Below, in pieces: positions 18,671 through 27,387 of a stretch of DNA of 64,000 bases. The stretch comes from Euryarchaeota archaeon UBA86 (GTDB lineage Archaea > Thermoplasmatota > Poseidoniia > Poseidoniales > Thalassarchaeaceae): NCBI GenBank assembly GCA_002503055.1, contig DAQX01000029.1, positions 1 to 64,000 on the forward strand, written 5' to 3'. The translations under genes were made by a program, and so were the position numbers. Below the pieces are notes generated by a model that searched no databases, was not told where the DNA came from, and saw nothing but the letters and a program-made list of their open reading frames with translations. Each line of letters starts with the position of its first letter. The first letter of the stretch is position 1.

Positions 18671-19756
18671 ATGGCAATAGAATTGCCTCCACCACCTCTC
18701 CAGCGAGGTATCGTGAATCATTCATCATATTCCAAATTAGAAATAGAAAAGGAGGCAGAGAGACTTAGCACCACCATCAAACAACCATTCAGGTGGAGTT
18801 TAGAGACCTGCAGATTAATAGCACCACTAACGCTTGAAATCAACCAACTAAAAAAGGAGAAAGATGTCATCCTAATTGCACACTCATATCAAACTCCAGA
18901 CATCACTTATGGAGTGGCCGACGCTGTTTCTGACAGCTATGCCCTCTCTAAAGAGGCTAGAGATGCCTCTCAGAATACAATCCTTTTCTCCAGTGTAAGA
19001 TTCATGGCCGAGACGGCCAAAATAGTCAGCCCTCACAAGACCGTACTACACCCTTCGCCGGAAGCAGGATGCTCACTAAGTGACTCAATTACTGCTCAAG
19101 ATGTCAGAGACATTAGAGCAAAGTATCCAGGATTACCAGTGGTTTGCTACATCAATACCAGTGCGGAAGTTAAGGCCGAGTGCGACGCCTGCGTTACCAG
19201 CAGCAACTATCTGAGAATTTGTGAGAGGTTACCTGGAGATGGCCTAATTTTCGTACCTGATAGATTCATGGGCAAGCATCTGCAGAACCATCTAGCTGGC
19301 AAGAAGGAAGTAATCATCTTCGACGGAGAGTGCGAGGTTCATGCTGCATTTACTGGAGAAAAGATACGAAATTGGAGAAAGCGAGCGAGCGATGCAGGCA
19401 TGGAACTACAGGTCCTCAGTCACCCGGAATGCGATACAGATGTATTGGATGAAAGTGACTTTGTAGGCAGCAGTGAGGTTCTGATGGAAGAAGCTCTAAG
19501 ACTCGCTTCAGTCGGGAAGAAGGATATGATGCTAATTACCGAATGCGGCACTACTGATAGAATTCTTGCCGAGTCAAATGAGGATCTTAATTTGGTCGGG
19601 GCCTGTGTGATGTGCCGGCATATGAAGACGACACAACTCGAGGATATTCTACAGGCACTTCGTAATCCTAGACCCAACCAAATCATCGAATTGGAAACAT
19701 CAGTCATTGAGAAAGCCAGCAAATGTCTGGACGAGATGTTCCGACTCGCAGAATAA
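18671..19756 (+). CDS. nadA: Quinolinate synthase A
   Basis: A 361-residue NadA, the [4Fe-4S] enzyme that condenses iminoaspartate with dihydroxyacetone phosphate to give quinolinate for de novo NAD synthesis. Family blocks are ILIAHSYQTPDI, DSYALSKEA, PEAGCSLSD (cluster Cys134), AECDACVTSSN and ITECGTTDR. A short N-terminal extension of about 40 residues precedes the first repeat. nadB and nadC are not adjacent. The stop abuts the convergent PAP2 gene with no spacer. Confidence 0.96.
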   Translation: MAIELPPPPLQRGIVNHSSYSKLEIEKEAERLSTTIKQPFRWSLETCRLIAPLTLEINQLKKEKDVILIAHSYQTPDITYGVADAVSDSYALSKEARDASQNTILFSSVRFMAETAKIVSPHKTVLHPSPEAGCSLSDSITAQDVRDIRAKYPGLPVVCYINTSAEVKAECDACVTSSNYLRICERLPGDGLIFVPDRFMGKHLQNHLAGKKEVIIFDGECEVHAAFTGEKIRNWRKRASDAGMELQVLSHPECDTDVLDESDFVGSSEVLMEEALRLASVGKKDMMLITECGTTDRILAESNEDLNLVGACVMCRHMKTTQLEDILQALRNPRPNQIIELETSVIEKASKCLDEMFRLAE

Positions 19757-21823
19757 TTATCTTTCCGATGCGGCCTGATAAGCCCACAGAAATAGCAATG
19801 GAATCAACATTACAATAGCTGACTGTAGTATGACAGAGGAATATGGCTCGAAAGTCTCGCCCGAGTATACTTTCAGGACAGCCCCACCATCACTTTCGAC
19901 CTCAATCCAAGCCACTTCTTCAAGTAGAACTTGAGGCTCCATCTGGTTGACATCATCATCACGAGTAATCGCTATTGTCGAATTACTTTCTATCTCATGC
20001 AGGTATACATCATTTGTGCCGACAATATTGTCTGTTGGGTCCCAGAATGCTATTTGCAGGAAAGCAACCCTATTGTCACCAATACTTGGGGAAGATGATT
20101 GCCATAGGGGATCAGACAACATCCTCTGTTCCCCTGTAAGAACATTGACCAGAACAGTTCGATTTACGGGACCAACATCGACTACCGCAACAAGCCATGA
20201 TGATGACATATCGATGTCAATCACAGTAGCATTGGAGTAATTCACAGGGATTCCTGATATCTGCTCTAGATACTCATCCTCGGCCACAGTAGCAGTAGCA
20301 TTCAACTCAATTCCAATCTCAATTCCTCCAGAAATGGATGTGAGATTAACTGCGGGTGCAGTTTGTGATGCACTTACCCAAGCCACTAGTGAACCAGATG
20401 CCTCTACTATGGAATAGGTACCATTTTGTTGCCCCAGTAGAGTGTTGTTATTTCCAACATCCACGAACTGTATAGAAGACTCGTTCATAACGGCCAATAC
20501 AACCATTCCAGCATCCTCTATGATTGCAACATCTGAGATTATACCAGTATTTTCCAGATTTAGAAGGGCTGACGATTCAATTCGATTGTCCAAGTCGTAG
20601 AACTCTAGATTCTGCGAATCATACAACACCATGTATTGGCCCGAGACGATTACCGATGGAGAAGATGCCCACTCGCTGCTGACAATCTCTATTTCTTCCT
20701 GAGAAGTCACATTCCATTGAGTGATTTTGATTTCCGAAGTTATCGGATCTTCCTCGACAGATACTAACCATCCTTCCGAGCCGGCAGCAGCGGTTGGCCA
20801 CTCGACTCCTTCCAGAGGAAAGTCCTGATGAGTAGCATCCCACAACAGTACTCCTCCTGTTGACATCACAACTGCTGCAATCATGATACTGGTTTGCTTT
20901 CTACTGGGCTCCCTTAGTGGCCTGAGATATTCTCTTGCACTAGCGGAGACTTGCTTAATCCATTTTTGAGGATCGGAAATAGCCCTAGCTAGCCTACGGC
21001 CAAAGAGCCGTTCATCAGCAACCCTCCAAATCGAGTCACTTGTTCTTGAAGTGATTTCTACGGCGATAATAGCGACTACCATTCCTCCGATTATGTCCAC
21101 TACCCAATGTATTCCTAGATACACTATACTGAGCGCAGTCAAGAGGATGAATCCCATCAGAAAGTTACGATACCTATGCCATCGTCCGTCTCCATCCCAG
21201 CGTTGCATAGTCAGCCAGATTGCAAATGGCAAACCGATGTGTAGACTAGGCATCCCATTGGTGAATGGATCAATTCTTGTGAACCAGTTGTTGATTTCAG
21301 GAGTCAGATCGTAGGCAATCGTCTGCATCTGTGGGATATGATTCCCAGTTACGCCGACATTAAAGAATAGATAGAATGGAATCGCTAGCACATATACCCA
21401 GAACATCGACAGAGAGATTCTGTCTGCCATATGCCTGTCATCGAAGTAAATCGGATACAGGAACGATGCGAAAGTAGCAGTCATGAATCCCATTACATAG
21501 AAGTGAGTCAGAACTTCATCCAGTAGAGGGCTTCTCAATGCTTCTTGTACCCAAAGTACGATATCACCCTCGATTGCGTATACATAGGGAGTCATGTCCA
21601 GTTGAGTATTTGCCATCAGAGCACGATCCATCCCGTCTAGAATGTCCTTCCAAAGATAGACAGAGAAAACCACAATCATATGCGCCCAGTAACGCCTGAA
21701 CATATCGATGAAACCGTCAGCACTTAGCCTAGCATAGCTAGGTTTGAACAACGGCATCATGGCTATGCTGAGTACAATCGCACCTGTTATCCAAGTGATG
21801 TAGATACCAGTTCCCGCAGCCAT
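19757..21823 (-). CDS. PAP2-family membrane phosphatase/transferase fused to a beta-propeller-like domain
   Basis: A 688-residue two-part protein. The N-terminal ~300 residues hold about seven hydrophobic helices and the PAP2_3 motifs GMPSLHIGLPFA and YLGIHWVVDIIGG, as in inositol-phosphorylceramide synthase-like enzymes (PSLH rather than PSGH). A further helix at ~310-330 leads into ~330 residues of repeating strand patterns with Asp/Ser/Asn-rich loops, probably a beta-propeller outside the cell, and a final TM helix. The ATG at 21823 is preferred over a TTG six bases upstream. I infer phospholipid head-group chemistry; the fusion is unusual. Confidence 0.78.
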   Translation of the reverse strand: MAAGTGIYITWITGAIVLSIAMMPLFKPSYARLSADGFIDMFRRYWAHMIVVFSVYLWKDILDGMDRALMANTQLDMTPYVYAIEGDIVLWVQEALRSPLLDEVLTHFYVMGFMTATFASFLYPIYFDDRHMADRISLSMFWVYVLAIPFYLFFNVGVTGNHIPQMQTIAYDLTPEINNWFTRIDPFTNGMPSLHIGLPFAIWLTMQRWDGDGRWHRYRNFLMGFILLTALSIVYLGIHWVVDIIGGMVVAIIAVEITSRTSDSIWRVADERLFGRRLARAISDPQKWIKQVSASAREYLRPLREPSRKQTSIMIAAVVMSTGGVLLWDATHQDFPLEGVEWPTAAAGSEGWLVSVEEDPITSEIKITQWNVTSQEEIEIVSSEWASSPSVIVSGQYMVLYDSQNLEFYDLDNRIESSALLNLENTGIISDVAIIEDAGMVVLAVMNESSIQFVDVGNNNTLLGQQNGTYSIVEASGSLVAWVSASQTAPAVNLTSISGGIEIGIELNATATVAEDEYLEQISGIPVNYSNATVIDIDMSSSWLVAVVDVGPVNRTVLVNVLTGEQRMLSDPLWQSSSPSIGDNRVAFLQIAFWDPTDNIVGTNDVYLHEIESNSTIAITRDDDVNQMEPQVLLEEVAWIEVESDGGAVLKVYSGETFEPYSSVILQSAIVMLIPLLFLWAYQAASER

Positions 21824-21884
21824 TCTCAATACCTCTCGAGCGGCAAATGCGCCATCAATTCGACCCTTCTATGGAGGTTGAGAG

Positions 21885-22898
21885 TCAAGTAATCCTCACA
21901 GATGAACCGGAACCCTCTCCTAGAGTTTCCAAAACATTCTCTACTATTCCATCGAAGGCCAATGCCGTATCTCCTTCAGGTTCAGCTACGATTCTGTGTA
22001 CTCCATCATCACCGCCTCGCACGATCCCCGGGTCGAATGGAAGTGAGCCGAGGAATGGCACCCCTAGATCCTCCGCAGCATGGGCACCTCCTCCAGACTT
22101 GAATACATCTAGAGTCATCGACCAAGTACCATCGTCATCGGTACTAGCAGAGATTGGAACACCCCCGGGTCCTATCACTGTGACCTCGTCCCCCGGGCTT
22201 GCTGTACCTCTTATTTTGTATCCACTCATGTTTTCAACTACTCCTAGAACAGGCACAGATAGAGTCTTGGCAAAACTGATTGATTTGCGACTATCTAGCA
22301 GAGCGACCTCTTGAGGAGTGGTCACAATTACCACGCCATCTATTCCTGGAAGATTTTGACTGACAGTTAGAGGCTCATCGCTAGTTCCAGGGGGAAAGTC
22401 GATGATTAGAGCATCCAACTCACCCCATGCAACATCGCCGATAAACTGCTGAATTGCTCCGAGTTTTATTGGACCGCGCCAGATGACCGGCTTGTCAGGG
22501 TCCTCAAGCAGGAAAGCCATCGAGATGACCTTGACTCCGTGTGGTCCGATTGCAGGGAAAATCTGTCCCTCCTCCACATTCAGGTCAGACTCCTCTATTC
22601 CAAGCATCTTAGGGATATTTGGTCCGGTGATGTCGATGTCCATCAGCCCAACACTCATCCCTTTCCGAGCGAGCGAGAGTGCAAGGCCTGTAGCCACCGT
22701 TGACTTACCGACTCCGCCCTTGCCAGATAGAACCATGATCTTGTGCTTGATATCTTCATCCATCTTGGTTATTCGCAGTTTTCTCTGCATCTGCTGATAT
22801 GCCTGCTCCATCTGTGCACGCTGCTCGGGAGAAGCATTCGGATCGGCCGGCACATCCACTTGCTCACCGGAATGGTGGCTAATAGGTGAATCCGCCAT
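21885..22898 (-). CDS. apbC: Mrp/ApbC-family P-loop ATPase with atypical insertion
   Basis: A 337-residue Mrp/NBP35-type ATPase. The deviant Walker A GKGGVGKST lies at residues 59-67, followed by MDIDITGPNIPKMLG, IWRGPIKLGAIQQF, IIDFPPGTSDEPLT and VENMSG. Family members act as iron-sulfur cluster carriers using a CxxC motif just after ENMSG. Here residues ~228-266 are a beta-rich insert (RGTASPGDEVTV ... DDDGTWSMTL) and no cysteine pair is present. The downstream GGGAHAAEDLGVPFLGSLP rejoins the family. ATPase function is likely; the cluster-carrier role is doubtful. Confidence 0.93.
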   Translation of the reverse strand: MADSPISHHSGEQVDVPADPNASPEQRAQMEQAYQQMQRKLRITKMDEDIKHKIMVLSGKGGVGKSTVATGLALSLARKGMSVGLMDIDITGPNIPKMLGIEESDLNVEEGQIFPAIGPHGVKVISMAFLLEDPDKPVIWRGPIKLGAIQQFIGDVAWGELDALIIDFPPGTSDEPLTVSQNLPGIDGVVIVTTPQEVALLDSRKSISFAKTLSVPVLGVVENMSGYKIRGTASPGDEVTVIGPGGVPISASTDDDGTWSMTLDVFKSGGGAHAAEDLGVPFLGSLPFDPGIVRGGDDGVHRIVAEPEGDTALAFDGIVENVLETLGEGSGSSVRIT

Positions 22899-22948
22899 GG
22901 CACTACGGCATGAGAGGGCTACTTCAATTCTGTTCAGCGAATCTTACT

Positions 22949-22960
22949 GAATATATGTTG
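22949..22960 (+). promoter_or_regulatory. TATA-like element upstream of the ArsC-type phosphatase gene
   Basis: GAATATATGTTG lies about 46 bp before the ATG at 23006 in the 107-bp divergent spacer, a plausible archaeal TATA position. The same spacer contains a CCTAG-C-CTAGG inverted repeat (22987-22997) near the start codon. Confidence 0.35.
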
Positions 22961-23005
22961 AATATTGTGGATTGGTTCATTAGTCACCTAGCCTAGGCAT
23001 TCTCG

Positions 23006-23365
23006 ATGCGGATACTATTCGTGTGTGTCGGGAATACTTGCCGCAGTCAGATGGCACAAGCTGCTGCCAGACACATGGGGCACGAGGCAGAGTCTGCTGG
23101 AACTCATCCAGGTGGAGCTATTGCAGCTAATGCAATCAAGGTCACATCCGATTTGGGAATAGGAATGGAAGGCCAGTACCCAAAGTCTGTTGACGAAATA
23201 GAAACAACTGGGTATGACCGAATTATCAGCATGGGTTGTGGAGTAGAGTGCCCCGTGCTTCCTATTGATGAGGATTGGGGGTTAGATGACCCGGTAGGCA
23301 GAGGGGAGGAAATCTACCGTTCGACTCTGAATGACATACTGAGCCGTATCGAAGCTCTTGCCTAG
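23006..23365 (+). CDS. Low-molecular-weight phosphatase / arsenate reductase (ArsC) family
   Basis: A 119-residue protein with the catalytic P-loop FVCVGNTCRSQMA (CX5R) at residues 5-17, ISMGCGVECP, and WGLDDPVGRG containing the general-acid Asp. The distal Asp-Pro segment and second cysteine resemble thioredoxin-linked arsenate reductases; a protein tyrosine phosphatase is the alternative. It stands alone, divergent from the Mrp gene and upstream of tRNA-Gly, with no arsenic-efflux gene nearby. Confidence 0.85.
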   Translation: MRILFVCVGNTCRSQMAQAAARHMGHEAESAGTHPGGAIAANAIKVTSDLGIGMEGQYPKSVDEIETTGYDRIISMGCGVECPVLPIDEDWGLDDPVGRGEEIYRSTLNDILSRIEALA

Positions 23366-23409
23366 TGTACCGACGCTTAGAAAAGCGATTCTTGTTTCCC
23401 CGATTTCAC

Positions 23410-23484
23410 ACGAGTGTAGTGTAGTGGTTATCACCGGGCGTTGCCAACGCCTGAACCCGGGTTCAAATCCCGGCACTCGTACCA
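23410..23484 (+). tRNA. tRNA-Gly (GCC), CCA encoded
   Basis: A full cloverleaf can be drawn. Acceptor ACGAGTG pairs with CACTCGT, the D-arm contains AGTGGTTA, the anticodon stem GGGCG/CGCCT (one G-T pair) carries loop TTGCCAA with anticodon GCC, and the T-arm is CCGGG-TTCAAAT-CCCGG. Discriminator A and an encoded CCA follow at 23481-23484. It is transcribed in the same direction as the ArsC-family gene. Confidence 0.97.
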
Positions 23485-23514
23485 TGAATTGGCAGATGCG
23501 TATCTCTAAATGAT

Positions 23515-23793
23515 CTAATCAATCTGATTTTCTCTTCTTAGTCTAGTCACTCCTACAATTAGAGATAGAATACAAACCAAAGCCGCCACATTTGCGGCAA
23601 TTATCGAAATTGATCCGATTAGGATTCCGTAGATTAGCCATAATACGAGAGCCGTAGAAACCAACCAGAAAGTGGGAAGTGAGATGCCCTCATGAAGTCC
23701 TTCTATCCACACCTCTCTCAACTGAGGAAGCCAAGCCATTACGCCTAATGTTCCAGCAATGATTCCAATCGATTCAATCAGAAAGGTCTGCAT
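23515..23793 (-). CDS. SemiSWEET-like PQ-loop transporter
   Basis: A 92-residue membrane protein with three hydrophobic helices. The first contains the MAWLPQLREVW PQ-loop signature and GISLPTFWLV follows, typical of SemiSWEET/MtN3 half-transporters, which dimerise to move sugars or related small solutes. The ATG at 23793 has GAGG five bases upstream; the frame is open to 23844 and could overlap the dehydrogenase gene. It is the last gene of the BoxB-like operon. Confidence 0.82.
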   Translation of the reverse strand: MQTFLIESIGIIAGTLGVMAWLPQLREVWIEGLHEGISLPTFWLVSTALVLWLIYGILIGSISIIAANVAALVCILSLIVGVTRLRRENQID

Positions 23794-23800
23794 GCTAACC

Positions 23801-24685
23801 TCAAAGATCATCTCGGTCCGATTTACCATCTGATGACCACTCATAGATTCCCTTGCCGACTTTCTTTCCTAGATTTCCAGTTTCGACCAAACGATCGAGC
23901 ATAGGATGTGGCAAGTATCGATCATCATCGAAAGCCTCGGCCAGATTGTTCAAAATATCGCGACGAACATCTAAACCAACTAAGTCGCTTAACTCAAGAG
24001 GTCCCATTGGATGCTTGTAGCCAAGTCGCATAGCAGTGTCAATGTCGCTAGCTGAGGCGACCCCATCTGCAAGCATCCTAATCGCCTCATTGCCCAGAAC
24101 CACGCCCAATCTACTGGTAGCGAAACCCGGCACATCGCGAACAAGAATAGTTTCCTTTCCCATTGCAGAACCGATTGATTGCGCGACTTTGACAGTGTCA
24201 TCCGAACACGATTCATGACGAACTAACTCTATTAGACTCATCAACGGAACCGGATTGAAGAAATGCATCCCGATAATCCTCTCCGGACACCCAGTAACAC
24301 TCGCAATGTCTCCAATTCGTAGGCCGGAGGTATTGGTTGCAATAATTGCGTGAGAAGGCGCCATCTCTTCGAGCTGACGAAAGATACTTTGCTTCAGTTC
24401 CATTATCTCGGGCACGGCCTCGATTACGAGATCAGCACCAGATACTGCCGTGGACATATCATCGTGCGAACTAAGATTAGCCAACCACTCTGATTTCTGC
24501 TGCTCTGTGGTCTTACCGCGAACGATCCCTTTGTTCCAGAAGGAACTAATCGAATCCATGCCCTTCTGAAGCCCCTCAGGAAATGCATCGTAGAGCCGGG
24601 TTTGCCAACCAGTCTGAGCACAAACCTGAGCAATTCCGGAACCCATCGTCCCGGCGCCGATGACGGCGACGGTTCGGATACTCAT
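23801..24685 (-). CDS. hbd: 3-hydroxyacyl-CoA (3-hydroxybutyryl-CoA) dehydrogenase
   Basis: A 294-residue two-domain dehydrogenase. AVIGAGTMGSGIAQVCAQ is the NAD fold, and VIEAVPEIMELKQSIFRQLE, IATNTSGLRIGDIA and MHFFNPVPLMSLIELV (catalytic His) follow. The C-terminal helical domain has LGYKHPMGPLELSDLVGLD. It oxidises L-3-hydroxyacyl-CoA to 3-oxoacyl-CoA. It starts 4 bp after the preceding unknown gene and belongs to the leftward operon with the BoxB-like oxygenase and a crotonase, consistent with processing the product of CoA-ester oxygenation. Confidence 0.96.
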   Translation of the reverse strand: MSIRTVAVIGAGTMGSGIAQVCAQTGWQTRLYDAFPEGLQKGMDSISSFWNKGIVRGKTTEQQKSEWLANLSSHDDMSTAVSGADLVIEAVPEIMELKQSIFRQLEEMAPSHAIIATNTSGLRIGDIASVTGCPERIIGMHFFNPVPLMSLIELVRHESCSDDTVKVAQSIGSAMGKETILVRDVPGFATSRLGVVLGNEAIRMLADGVASASDIDTAMRLGYKHPMGPLELSDLVGLDVRRDILNNLAEAFDDDRYLPHPMLDRLVETGNLGKKVGKGIYEWSSDGKSDRDDL

Positions 24686-24689
24686 TGAC

Positions 24690-25250
24690 TCACTCCCGGC
24701 CGTATGCTGCTAGCGCTGCTTGAAACAGTCGCTGACGAGGCACATCATGCTCTAGGAAGCAGGTGAACGGAGCGACATCCTTGAGCAACTCAATTGCAGA
24801 AACATATGCTCCGTATACATACGGGTCAGCGGTTTCTGTGCTAGGGATATCTATTCCCAACTTGCTCAATCCTCTGAGTGTATCCTCGTCCCAGATAGCA
24901 TATGTGTGACTTGTGAAATGTAAGTAGGCGGAAAGCCGGCGCATATCTGACCTAGCCTTCTCAGTAAAACTCTCGATTAGGAGGGTGTCAGGGTACCTGA
25001 TAGCATAGAGGGCCAGCAAAACTTCCCTCTGAGTCTCCTCGCGCCAATCGCGCTTTGGCAAACCCATCCATGAGTCAATCATGTCAAGCATTTCCTGATT
25101 GTATGGTCTGCGAATTCTGTAGAGTAACTCCTCGTAACCATCAGCGTCCTGCTCGTCAGAATGGTGGTGCTCGTGGAAGTACTCGGTCAACTTGTCGAAG
25201 AATGGAGCGCAACGCTCCTTATCGAACATGGTCAAAGCGACATGCTGCAT
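24690..25250 (-). CDS. Unknown conserved-looking helical protein in BoxB-like operon
   Basis: A 186-residue protein I do not recognise. It appears all-helical and soluble, with a His/Asp/Glu-rich N-terminal stretch (YFHEHHHSDEQDADGYEELLYRIRRPYNQEML) and aromatic residues spread throughout. No Cys pair, P-loop or membrane helix is seen. It lies 15 bp after the BoxB-like gene and 4 bp before the hydroxyacyl-CoA dehydrogenase, so it is almost certainly co-translated with them. Possible roles include an oxygenase partner or assembly protein, but this is only positional inference. Confidence 0.6.
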   Translation of the reverse strand: MQHVALTMFDKERCAPFFDKLTEYFHEHHHSDEQDADGYEELLYRIRRPYNQEMLDMIDSWMGLPKRDWREETQREVLLALYAIRYPDTLLIESFTEKARSDMRRLSAYLHFTSHTYAIWDEDTLRGLSKLGIDIPSTETADPYVYGAYVSAIELLKDVAPFTCFLEHDVPRQRLFQAALAAYGRE

Positions 25251-25265
25251 GTAAATCCCTCAGAA

Positions 25266-26408
25266 TCAGTTACCCTTCCACTCGCGATACTGAATCCACT
25301 CTTCTTTCATGTACTCATTGACCAGCCTATCCTCGTCTTCATCAGTAGGAAGTACCGACGAGAGATAGTTTTCCCAAGCATCATCATCACCATCGAAAAT
25401 CTCTCCATGAACAGTATAGCGCTTACCAGCATACTTGCCGATGCCGCGCTTGAACTTGTCAGAAGGGATGTAGAGTTCAGGCTCACCTTCCTTTCTAGCC
25501 TTGCTAATTCTGCGCATCTCTTCACGCAACTCTTGGAAGTATAGATCTCTGCTTGCTTCGTTCAAATGCTCTCTGTCTGCTGATTCCGAAGACTCCCTCT
25601 CATCATATCTGCCCTTAACTCCGTACACATATGCCCACTGAGCACTAGACGAGTCATCTGTTCCGAATAGGTCGAGTCCAGTGCTTACCCACTTGTTGAC
25701 ATACTTCTGAATCAGAGCACATGGAATGACTCCTTGCTTTACGATTCTTCGAAGACCATTTGCACCTGTTCCTAGGTGGAATGACTCCTCCTTGAGCATA
25801 GGGCCCATTGAGGCAGCGAGCGGCTTGAATGAAGAAGTACTGAGCATCTTCAGCTGGTACTTACCATCACGGTCGATGAAGTGAGTGAACATGAAGAAGT
25901 CAAGCCAATGATCAATTGGTTCGTTGAAAGAACCAAGGATTCGAGTCCCATCCTGAGCATTTCTCTCCAACAACTTAGCTGCTTCACGAACTCCCTGCTC
26001 ACCAAAGAAGGTGCAAAGTAGGTAAGCCATCTGCCAGCCGTGGCGCTGCTCTTCACACATGATTCTGAGAGCGGACTTGCGATCATATTCCGTCGGTGCA
26101 GAAGCCAATAGGTGGTTCTGTTGTTCGACAGATGCGAACTCCGTATCTCCCTGAACACTTACCATATTGATGATTGCATCTCTGATGGTCTGCTGAGGAA
26201 TCTGCATCCTCCTCTGCCACTTTGGTCTGCCTTCGAAATCTCCGAACTCGATAGTGTCTCCAGCGGTATCCCAGTCGAACTTGATATCGAACCTGTAGTC
26301 ACCTAGCCAAGAAGGGTCAAACCCTATTCTAGTCTGCCACTCATTAAACTCTTCAATCCACACTTCGAAGTTCTGCGTGTAGTCTGCTACTATCTCTGCG
26401 TCTGCCAT
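25266..26408 (-). CDS. boxB: BoxB-like diiron CoA-ester epoxidase (benzoyl-CoA 2,3-epoxidase relative)
   Basis: A 380-residue ferritin-fold oxygenase. From memory of BoxB, the blocks VQGDTEFASVEQQNHL, TRILGSFNEPIDHWLDFFMFT and DRDGKYQLKML align closely. Likely diiron ligands are all in place: E90, E120 and H123 (EEQRH), D179, and E208 and H211 (EESFH). BoxB epoxidises the ring of benzoyl-CoA with O2; PaaA of the phenylacetyl-CoA system is related. The protein is shorter than bacterial BoxB (~470). No BoxA reductase or typical BoxC lies beside it. The substrate is unproven. Confidence 0.85.
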   Translation of the reverse strand: MADAEIVADYTQNFEVWIEEFNEWQTRIGFDPSWLGDYRFDIKFDWDTAGDTIEFGDFEGRPKWQRRMQIPQQTIRDAIINMVSVQGDTEFASVEQQNHLLASAPTEYDRKSALRIMCEEQRHGWQMAYLLCTFFGEQGVREAAKLLERNAQDGTRILGSFNEPIDHWLDFFMFTHFIDRDGKYQLKMLSTSSFKPLAASMGPMLKEESFHLGTGANGLRRIVKQGVIPCALIQKYVNKWVSTGLDLFGTDDSSSAQWAYVYGVKGRYDERESSESADREHLNEASRDLYFQELREEMRRISKARKEGEPELYIPSDKFKRGIGKYAGKRYTVHGEIFDGDDDAWENYLSSVLPTDEDEDRLVNEYMKEEWIQYREWKGN

Positions 26409-26476
26409 CGTTAATTGGCAGAGATAACAGGTATATCAAACGCTGTATATGAAAGCGCACTCTACAGAGTGCGGTC

Positions 26477-27358
26477 TCAGTTACCATCGAATTCTGGAAC
26501 TTCTCTGTTCACATATGCCGCAATACCCTTCTTGGCATCCTCACTCTGGAACAAATCCGACTGCAACTCTCTTTCTAGGGCCAAATGGTACTCTAGTGGA
26601 ATCTCCATCCCACTCTGCACACTTCGCTTTATGTTTCCAATGGCCTTACTCGCAGCGTAGGGTAGAGTGAACTGGCCAGCATAGTCAAGCACATCTTGTT
26701 GGAACTCATCCAAACTTCCAGCCCAAACATCGTGAACTAGATCCATTTCCTTGGCTTCCTCGTATGAGAACTTACGTCCTGTAACCATAATTTCCATCGC
26801 CTTTGCCTTGCCTACTAAGCGGGCAAGTCTAGCAGTACCTCCGGTTCCTGCAAGCACTCCTAGAGAGACTTCCGGTAGTCCGACTTGACCCGAGTCCTTG
26901 CGGCCGATACGAATGTCGGCGGACATTGCAATCTCAAGTCCACCGCCGACAGCGTGACCGTTCAGTGCAGCGATAACAAGCTTGGGAGTCTGCTCTAATC
27001 TGCTCAGAGTTTCATTGGCGTGAAGACAGAAGAAATACTTGAATCCGGGACTAACTGAATCCAGCATGCTGATGCTGGCTCCTGCCGAGAAGAACTTCTC
27101 TCCGTATCCAGTTAGGAGGATTACGGTTACATCATCGTCGAAGCGAGCCTTAAGCACAGCCTCATCGATATCTCTCATCATTGCGTGAGTATAGGTGTTC
27201 ACCGGAGTCTTACCCTCAGTTAGCGGCTCGCCAGCGGAATCAGAGCACAGTTCGATTACTGCGATTCCGTTGTCAGTCACTCCGTAGTTCACAAGGTTGT
27301 TCTGCATTGGCTGCATTTCCGGCCAAGATGTCATACCCGGGCCACTCAGGGACGCCAT
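26477..27358 (-). CDS. Enoyl-CoA hydratase/isomerase family protein
   Basis: A 293-residue crotonase. It has ILLTGYGEKFFSAGASISML (oxyanion hole), ALNGHAVGGGLEIAMSADIRI, and GLPEVSLGVLAGTGGTARLARLVG. It is too short to be BoxC, the ~550-residue dihydrodiol lyase, but the fold is the same as BoxC domains. The start at 27358 lies 29 bp after the upstream flavoprotein stop; a longer frame overlaps that gene and is rejected. It sits immediately upstream of the BoxB-like gene, and I infer hydration or cleavage of the oxygenated CoA ester. Confidence 0.92.
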   Translation of the reverse strand: MASLSGPGMTSWPEMQPMQNNLVNYGVTDNGIAVIELCSDSAGEPLTEGKTPVNTYTHAMMRDIDEAVLKARFDDDVTVILLTGYGEKFFSAGASISMLDSVSPGFKYFFCLHANETLSRLEQTPKLVIAALNGHAVGGGLEIAMSADIRIGRKDSGQVGLPEVSLGVLAGTGGTARLARLVGKAKAMEIMVTGRKFSYEEAKEMDLVHDVWAGSLDEFQQDVLDYAGQFTLPYAASKAIGNIKRSVQSGMEIPLEYHLALERELQSDLFQSEDAKKGIAAYVNREVPEFDGN

Positions 27359-27387
27359 ATCAAACAAACGGAGACGAATGACGCCTT

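Noticed and set aside
25266..26408. Calling the oxygenase PaaA of phenylacetyl-CoA epoxidase
   Set aside because: The remembered sequence blocks fit BoxB better, and no paaB-E genes are linked.
26477..27358. Calling the crotonase in the BoxB operon BoxC
   Set aside because: BoxC is about 550 residues with two crotonase domains; this protein is 293 residues with one.
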